Part shown: positions 5,932 to 9,705 of the stretch, piece after piece
Numbering within the stretch: position 1 is the stretch's first letter
How the letters are laid out: every line of letters starts with the position of its first letter
Assembly (NCBI GenBank): GCA_021845645.1
Contig: JAJZVM010000163.1
Location: 1 to 9,705, forward strand
Direction: 5' to 3'
DNA length: 9,705 nucleotides
Source: Bacillota bacterium
Lineage (GTDB): Bacteria; Bacillota_E; JAJZYS01; JAJYTV01
The notes under the pieces: generated by a model
What the model saw: the letters and a program-made list of their open reading frames with translations, nothing else
Database searches by the model: none
What the model was told of the DNA's origin: nothing
Position numbers and translations under genes: made by a program

Positions 5932-6819
5932 ATGCAGGTCATCGCCATTATCCTGGCCATTGCGCTCGGCTACAGCCTGGGACTCTACATCGTCGCCCCC
6001 GGCACCGTGCAGGAGCTCGAACGGCTTCAGCTCGAGCGTGTTGTCCGGCATCGCGGCGGACAGGGCGCGTCCGCGGATCCGGAGCGCGGCTTTGTCGACC
6101 GTTTCGTGCGGCCGCTCTTCGAGGAGTTCTCGCAGGCGCTCCTGCGCTATCTGCCCCAGCGGCAGGGCGAGCTTCTGCAAAGGCGCATCGAACGCGCAGG
6201 CAATCCGACGACGCCAGGCGTGCTGCTCGCGAGCCGCTTCCTGCTCGCGGTCGTGGGCCTGCTGCCAGCCCTCTTTGGCGGTGCGGCGATCGTGATCGCT
6301 CTCGCGCTGGCCGTCCTCGGCTGGCGGCTGCCGGATTTCTGGCTGGCGCGGCGAGCAACGGCGAGACAGCAGCAGATGGTGCGTCACCTGCCGGACGTCA
6401 TGGACCTCCTGTCGGTGTCCGTGGAAGCGGGACTCGGCTTCGACGCCGCCCTCGCCCGCGTGACGGGACGCTTCGGCGAGCCGGTCGCCGGGGAGTTCGG
6501 CCGCCTCCTGCGCGAGCTGCAGCTGGGCAGGCCGAGGGCCGAGGCCCTCAGGGACCTCGCCCAACGCATGGACCTGCCGGATCTGACGGCGTTCGTCTCG
6601 GCGGTGGTCCAGGCGGATGAACTCGGCGTCGGCATCGCTTCCGTGTTGCGGGCGCAGAGCGAGCAGATGCGGGCCCTCAGGCGGCAGCGGGCGCAGGAAG
6701 CGGCGCTCAAGGTGCCGATCAAGATGCTCTTTCCGCTGATCTTCCTCGTGTTTCCGGCCATGTTCATCGTGCTGCTCGGCCCGGCGGTGCTATCGTTCGT
6801 CCAGGCTCTGCATCACTGA
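5932..6819 (+). CDS. tadC: TadC inner-membrane platform protein
   Basis: This 295-residue T2SF-family membrane protein is the partner of TadB. Helices are likely at about 2-22, 98-113, 115-132 and 264-290. The T2SF domain contains LPDVMDLLSVSVEAGLGFDAAL (153-174), a direct counterpart of the TadB motif, and FVSAVVQADELGVGIASVLRAQSEQMRALRRQRAQEAALK (221-260), characteristic of TadC. It begins 2 nt after the tadB stop without a strong Shine-Dalgarno sequence, so coupling is likely. It is the last gene of the pilus operon. Its final 7 nt overlap the 3' end of the convergent radical SAM gene, leaving no intergenic space for a conventional terminator. Confidence 0.92.
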   Translation: MQVIAIILAIALGYSLGLYIVAPGTVQELERLQLERVVRHRGGQGASADPERGFVDRFVRPLFEEFSQALLRYLPQRQGELLQRRIERAGNPTTPGVLLASRFLLAVVGLLPALFGGAAIVIALALAVLGWRLPDFWLARRATARQQQMVRHLPDVMDLLSVSVEAGLGFDAALARVTGRFGEPVAGEFGRLLRELQLGRPRAEALRDLAQRMDLPDLTAFVSAVVQADELGVGIASVLRAQSEQMRALRRQRAQEAALKVPIKMLFPLIFLVFPAMFIVLLGPAVLSFVQALHH

Positions 6820-7931
6820 AAGAGTTCTGCGGCGGCGAGCGGGCAGGCCGGGTCGGACGCGAACGGGTCGCCGAACGACGCAAAGGCGCGCGCGCGCGAA
6901 CCGCCGCAGACGTCACGGTGCTCGCACTGGCCGCAGCGCCCGGCGAACTCGCGGCGGCGGATGCGCCGGAGCAAGGGGTGCGTGCGGTATACCTCGACCA
7001 GGTCGTCCTCGCGGACGTTGCCGAGCTCGAGCGGCAGGAAGCCGCCTGGTGAGATGGTGCCGTCGTGCGCGACGAACAGGATGCCATCGCCGTCGAGCGT
7101 GCCACGCGTGCCCATGCGCACGGGGCGCCCGGGCGGGCCGGCGACACGCCAGAGGTCCTCGCGCAGCCGGGCGTGGAGCGCTCCGCCCTGCTTGCCGGAC
7201 TCGCGTTCGCGCAGTACGCGGCGTACGAAGGGCGCCTCGACGATCCGCACGAGCATGTCGTAGCGGGATGTGTCGAGCAGGAAGTGGCAGACGTCGTCCT
7301 GTTCCGACGGCGCGAGCGCGTCCTTTTCGCCGGCCCGGCCCGTGACGATGAGGAAGAAGACCTCCCAGATCGGGACGCCCTCCTTGAGCAGCAGCGCGGC
7401 GATCTGCGGCAGTGTCTCGAGCGTCGATCGCATCACGACCGTGTTGATCTGGACCTTGAGCCCGACGCCCAGCGCGTGGCGCGTCGCCGCGAGCGTCAGA
7501 TCGTAGGTGCCCGGGACGCCGCGGATGCCGTCGTGGACTTCGCCTGGCGCGTCGAGGCTCAGCGACACGGACTGGACGCCCGCGTCCTTGAGACGCTGCA
7601 GCATCGGACGGTCCAGAAGCGGCGTGGCGGCAGGGGCGGCGGCGACGTGCAGGCCGAGGCGGTCGGCCTCGGCGATCAGGTCGAAGATGTCGTCGCGCAG
7701 CACGAGGTCCCCGCCCGTGAAGACGATCACGGGCGCAGGATCGCCGAAGGAGCGGATCGAGCGCAGAAGACGCATGCCCTCCTCCTTGTCGAGCTGCCCC
7801 GGCAGCGGGTTCGGCTGCGCGGTCGCGCGACAGTGGCGACAAGCGAGAAGGCAGGCTTTGGTCGTTTCCCAGAACACGAGCATAGGCCGCTCGCCGAATG
7901 GCGATCGGATTTCGTTTGGCTGATGGGACAT
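6813..7931 (-). CDS. Radical SAM/SPASM domain protein, maturase-like
   Basis: This 372-residue protein binds a radical SAM [4Fe-4S] cluster through C27-x3-C31-x2-C34, within TTKACLLACRHCRA. The SAM-contacting motif following strand 2 is TGGD (72-75) rather than the more common GGE. LSLDAPGEVHDGIRG (124-138) is typical of this superfamily. A C-terminal SPASM-type segment has Cys333, Cys336, Cys342 and Cys363, in CGQCEHRDVCGGSRARAFASFGDPFASDPAC, and could hold an auxiliary Fe-S cluster. The overall pattern resembles the NirJ/AhbD-like branch and especially TIGR04053-type proteins. The substrate is unknown. Members of this branch modify haem intermediates or peptides, and no partner gene or precursor peptide is visible here. 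It is divergent from the MFS gene and convergent with tadC. GTGGGGGA upstream on the minus strand serves as a modest ribosome binding site. Confidence 0.88.
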   Translation of the reverse strand: MSHQPNEIRSPFGERPMLVFWETTKACLLACRHCRATAQPNPLPGQLDKEEGMRLLRSIRSFGDPAPVIVFTGGDLVLRDDIFDLIAEADRLGLHVAAAPAATPLLDRPMLQRLKDAGVQSVSLSLDAPGEVHDGIRGVPGTYDLTLAATRHALGVGLKVQINTVVMRSTLETLPQIAALLLKEGVPIWEVFFLIVTGRAGEKDALAPSEQDDVCHFLLDTSRYDMLVRIVEAPFVRRVLRERESGKQGGALHARLREDLWRVAGPPGRPVRMGTRGTLDGDGILFVAHDGTISPGGFLPLELGNVREDDLVEVYRTHPLLRRIRRREFAGRCGQCEHRDVCGGSRARAFASFGDPFASDPACPLAAAELFQ

Positions 7932-7965
7932 CGGGGCATTCCCCCACGCGAACAGACTGCCCCGA
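7931..7965 (-). promoter_or_regulatory. Hairpin over the start of the radical SAM gene
   Basis: On the minus-strand transcript TCGGGGCA (7965-7958) pairs perfectly over 8 bp with TGCCCCGA (7938-7931). The last A of that stem is the first base of the ATG start codon. The 19-nt loop contains the only Shine-Dalgarno-like sequence, GTGGGGGA. A stem abutting the initiation codon with the ribosome site in its loop could modulate translation. This role is inferred from geometry only. Confidence 0.45.
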
Positions 7966-8124
7966 AGCGTAGCACTTCAGGGCGCAGAGGACGAGTTCCG
8001 TTCGGACCGAACCACCCGTTTGGTTGCGCAGGACAGACCTGGAGAGAATGCACTTCAAGAGGAAATCGGGCGAACGCATGCGAAATCCGTCGCAGCCGCA
8101 AGGCTGCTCTGGAGGGATCCTCAC
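7932..8124. other. Divergent intergenic region, radical SAM / MFS exporter
   Basis: This 193-nt spacer must hold the promoters of both flanking genes, but I cannot identify convincing -35/-10 pairs on either strand. It contains the 13-nt perfect dyad GTTCGGACCGAAC (8000-8012). A second, overlapping inverted repeat follows, AACCA (8010-8014) with TGGTT (8021-8025). The start-codon hairpin of the radical SAM gene lies at its left end. The part from 8020 is also open in frame with the MFS gene, but its translation is hydrophilic and unlike an MFS N-terminus. Confidence 0.5.
8000..8012. promoter_or_regulatory. Operator-like inverted repeat GTTCGG-A-CCGAAC
   Basis: This is a perfect 6-1-6 dyad lying roughly midway between the divergent radical SAM and MFS genes, a common place for a repressor site controlling an exporter. 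No regulator gene lies beside it in the window, so the cognate protein is unknown and the site may be fortuitous in GC-rich DNA. Confidence 0.35.
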
Positions 8125-8127
8125 TTG
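8110..8127 (+). promoter_or_regulatory. Ribosome binding site that fixes the MFS start at TTG
   Basis: TGGAGGGA (8110-8117) lies 7-8 nt before TTG at 8125-8127. This is the only strong Shine-Dalgarno sequence near the N-terminus, and it supports TTG 8125 over an in-frame TTG 105 nt upstream that lacks a comparable site. Confidence 0.7.
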
Positions 8128-9435
8128 TCGAGCAGGCAGAAGGGCCTCATCGCGACGCTCGCTCTCGGCGTGTTCCTGGGTGCGGCGGACCTTAGTCTCC
8201 TGTCGCCGGGACTTCGGCCGATCGCGACGGCGCTTCATCTTCCGACCGCCCTGGCCACGTGGCTCGTGACCCTCTACGGGATCGTCTACGGAGCCGCGTT
8301 GCCGATTCTCGGGGTCCTGGGCGACCGCCACGGGCGTCGGACTCTGTTCGCGGCAGGTGGCGTCCTGTTCGCCGCTGGCTCGATCGTCGCCGGCCTCAGT
8401 TCCGGCGTCCTTTGGCTGCTCGTTGGTCGGGGCCTGCAGGCGGTCGGTGCCGCCGCCCTGATGCCCCTGGCGAGCGCCGAGATCGGACAGGCCGTCCCGG
8501 CCGAACGGCGAGGCTCCATGCTTGGTTTGCTTGGCGGCGTGTACTCCCTCGCCGCGATCGTCGCCCCGCCGATCGGGGGGCTCATCGTAGCGAGCCTGGG
8601 CTGGCACTGGCTCTTCCTCGCCACGGCGCCGATCGGGCTTGGTGTGGCCGTGCTGGCGCTCCTCTACGTCTCCAAAGGCACCCACGCGGTACCCGGACCC
8701 GCCGATGTGCAGGGAGCTTCCCTGACGGCCTTGCTCGCGGCCGCCGTCCTGCTCGGGTTCGAGATGCTGGAGCGTGGCGCCCTGCCCCTCGGCTGGGCGA
8801 GCATCGTCTTCGGCGTGCTCCTCTTGCCCAACCTCATCCTCTGGGAGCGCTCCGCCGCGGCCCCGATCTTCCATGGCGGTGGCCGGCTTGTGCCCGTCTA
8901 TCTGCTCGGCGGTCTCAGCGCGGCCGCCACGGCAGTGGCGCTCTTCGTGCCGCTCTACGCCATGCGGCTCTTGCACCTGGGCGAGGCCGCGTCCGGCACC
9001 GCCCTCCTGCCCATGGCCCTGGCGAGCGCCGCGACGGCCTATTACGGCGGGCGTCTGGCGGACCGTCTGGGCCCCCGCGCGGTGCTTTCGGCGGGCTTTG
9101 TCCTGATGGCGGCCGGCGCGGTCATCATGGCCCAGATCGCTGGGCTCAGTGGCATGGTCGGGGGACTTTTGCTGCTGGGGGGCGGAGTGGGCCTTACCAT
9201 GGGGGCGCCGTTGCAGTATCTTGTTTTGGGGTTCGCACCGAAGGCGCAGGCTGGTTCCGCCCAGGCAGTTCTGGGGACGTTCCGGGCACTCGGCGTGGCG
9301 ATCGGGTCGGCCGTCTACGGCAGCGTGCTGCCCCAGTTCGGCAGCCTCTACATGATCGCCGCGGTGATCGGCCTCCTCGGCCTGGCGGGCACGATCTGGC
9401 TTTGGGGGATGCGGCTGCGCCCCGAACCGGTCTGA
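8125..9435 (+). CDS. MFS drug/solute exporter, DHA2-like, 14 helices
   Basis: This 436-residue Major Facilitator Superfamily transporter is probably a proton-driven exporter in the cytoplasmic membrane. Fourteen hydrophobic helices can be counted, the first at about residues 8-30 and the last at about 408-429, which suits the DHA2 (EmrB/QacA-like) group. Motif A is GVLGDRHGRR (63-72), and a second copy in the later half is GGRLADRLGPRAV (308-320). Motif C-like sequence occurs in helix 5 (SLAAIVAPPIGGLIVASLGWHWLF, 141-164), and GRGLQAVGAAALMP (101-114) in helix 4 is typical of the group. The substrate cannot be read from sequence. The TTG start is chosen for its ribosome site and because it puts helix 1 close to the N-terminus. 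Similar proteins confer resistance to lipophilic cations or antibiotics, which is only a family generality. Confidence 0.88.
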   Translation: MSSRQKGLIATLALGVFLGAADLSLLSPGLRPIATALHLPTALATWLVTLYGIVYGAALPILGVLGDRHGRRTLFAAGGVLFAAGSIVAGLSSGVLWLLVGRGLQAVGAAALMPLASAEIGQAVPAERRGSMLGLLGGVYSLAAIVAPPIGGLIVASLGWHWLFLATAPIGLGVAVLALLYVSKGTHAVPGPADVQGASLTALLAAAVLLGFEMLERGALPLGWASIVFGVLLLPNLILWERSAAAPIFHGGGRLVPVYLLGGLSAAATAVALFVPLYAMRLLHLGEAASGTALLPMALASAATAYYGGRLADRLGPRAVLSAGFVLMAAGAVIMAQIAGLSGMVGGLLLLGGGVGLTMGAPLQYLVLGFAPKAQAGSAQAVLGTFRALGVAIGSAVYGSVLPQFGSLYMIAAVIGLLGLAGTIWLWGMRLRPEPV

Positions 9436-9530
9436 GCGTCCATCGCGCACCATATGGGCAGAACGGGCCCATGGGTGGGGGAATCGGGCCGGAGAACGCA
9501 GGGACGCGTCGCCAGACGCGATCCGGGTTC

Positions 9531-9554
9531 GCAGAACCGCAGAACCGTGGAACC
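9531..9554 (+). repeat. Three tandem octamers of the GCAGAACC type
   Basis: GCAGAACC occurs at 9531-9538 and again at 9539-9546, followed by the variant GTGGAACC at 9547-9554. Each copy ends in GAACC, complementary to the single GGTTC at 9526-9530, giving three mutually exclusive short hairpins with loops of 3, 11 and 19 nt. Confidence 0.6.
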
Positions 9555-9561
9555 TGAAAGG

Positions 9562-9587
9562 GGGTCGCCCGGGGGCGACCCAGGAGG
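9562..9587 (+). promoter_or_regulatory. Hairpin abutting the gcvT ribosome binding site
   Basis: A perfect 9-bp inverted repeat, GGGTCGCCC / GGGCGACCC (9562-9581), has only GG between its arms, so about 7 bp can form around a small loop. AGGAGG (9582-9587) follows immediately and lies 7 nt before ATG 9595. It lies 1 nt before the alternative ATG 9589, which is too close. The stem leaves the Shine-Dalgarno sequence itself unpaired but could hinder or position the ribosome. Confidence 0.5.
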
Positions 9588-9594
9588 CATGGGA

Positions 9595-9705
9595 ATGGGA
9601 AAGCGGACACCGCTCTACGAGGAGCACCTGGCGCTCGGCGGGCGCATGGTGGACTTCGGCGGCTGGGACATGCCCGTGCAGTACCCGGCCGGGATTCTGG
9701 CGGAG
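9595..9705 (+). CDS. gcvT: Glycine cleavage system T protein (aminomethyltransferase), 5' end only
   Basis: The first 37 codons are present and the gene runs off the window. The translation begins [16 protein letters not shown] and continues [21 protein letters not shown], matching the strongly conserved N-terminus of GcvT (TPLYxxH, MVDFGGWxMPVQY). GcvT transfers the methylene group from the aminomethyl intermediate on the H protein to tetrahydrofolate, releasing ammonia, in the cytosolic glycine cleavage complex. The ATG at 9595 is preferred over the in-frame ATG at 9589 because AGGAGG is spaced 7 nt from the former and only 1 nt from the latter. The rest of the system (gcvH, gcvPA/gcvPB) would be expected downstream. 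Confidence 0.93.
   Translation, partial: MGKRTPLYEEHLALGGRMVDFGGWDMPVQYPAGILAE

Larger units (their letters stand above)
9436..9594 (+). promoter_or_regulatory. Structured leader between the MFS gene and gcvT
   Basis: This 159-nt leader has several inverted repeats. ATGGGC (9454-9459) pairs with GCCCAT (9467-9472), possibly an MFS-gene terminator without a U-tract. CGCGTC (9505-9510) pairs with GACGCG (9515-9520), closed by GCCA. GGTTC (9526-9530) can pair with any of three GAACC copies. GGGTCGCCC (9562-9570) pairs with GGGCGACCC (9573-9581). The last stem stops directly against the gcvT ribosome site. The conserved glycine-riboswitch core was looked for and not found. I cannot assign a convincing promoter. 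Confidence 0.45.

Noticed and set aside
7065..8195. Plus-strand open frame across the radical SAM gene
   Set aside because: It mirrors the codon bias of the opposite-strand gene, which has intact Fe-S cysteine motifs. Its own translation is charged and has no recognisable domain.
9521..9546. tRNA T-arm lookalike (GGTTCGCAGAACC)
   Set aside because: There is no acceptor, D or anticodon arm around it, and the loop is too short for a T loop.
9531..9554. Possible CRISPR-like repeat
   Set aside because: The units are only 8 nt and directly adjacent, with no spacers.
9436..9594. Glycine riboswitch upstream of gcvT
   Set aside because: The expected conserved cores (GCCGAAGGGGCAA-like and CUCUCAGGCAAAAGGAC-like segments) are not present. 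Only generic hairpins were found.
6913..9627. Antisense open frame of about 900 codons on the minus strand
   Set aside because: It runs through the MFS gene and the radical SAM gene in a wrong frame. The translation is a low-complexity Arg/Gly/Ala/His-rich sequence without domains, as expected from GC bias.

Overview
The window comes from a high-GC bacterium. Nearly all third codon positions are G or C, Shine-Dalgarno sequences of the GGAGG type are common, and genes are packed with overlapping starts and stops. About two thirds of it (about 140-6819, + strand) is one operon for a Tad/Flp (tight adherence, type IVc) pilus. The genes from promoter outward are the flp pilin, tadE, a tadG-like gene, cpaB/rcpC, cpaE/tadZ, cpaF/tadA, tadB and tadC. 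No secretin (cpaC/rcpA), pilotin (tadD) or cpaD gene is interleaved. That pattern is more like the Tad loci of Chloroflexota, Actinomycetota and high-GC Bacillota than those of Caulobacter or Aggregatibacter. The lineage is an inference and cannot be fixed from this window. The prepilin peptidase (tadV/cpaA) is also absent and must be encoded elsewhere.

The most notable element is the leader of this operon. Downstream of a sigma70-like promoter (143-172) lies a sequence with the conserved core, GAAA-tetraloop hairpin and tetraloop receptor of a class I cyclic-di-GMP riboswitch (GEMM-I, about 195-275). It is followed by a GC-rich hairpin that can act as a terminator or anti-sequestering element (276-325), and then by the strong ribosome binding site of the flp pilin gene (350-529). 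The pilin gene is only 59 codons long and easily missed. The layout suggests that the second messenger governing the motile-to-sessile switch is read directly by the mRNA encoding the adhesive pilus, so one RNA sensor could gate the whole assembly system: pilin, pseudopilins, CpaF motor, CpaE localisation factor and TadB/TadC platform.

The pilus operon ends convergently against, and overlapping by 7 nt, a minus-strand radical SAM/SPASM protein gene (6813-7931). A 193-nt divergent intergenic region with inverted repeats separates it from a plus-strand 14-helix MFS exporter of the DHA2 type (8125-9435, TTG start inferred from its ribosome binding site). After a 159-nt structured leader (9436-9594) the window ends in the first 37 codons of gcvT, the glycine cleavage T protein. 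That leader lacks a recognisable glycine riboswitch. It carries several hairpins and a short tandem repeat offering alternative pairings.

No mobile element, CRISPR array, tRNA or rRNA was seen. Several very long antisense open frames are by-products of the GC bias and are not annotated.
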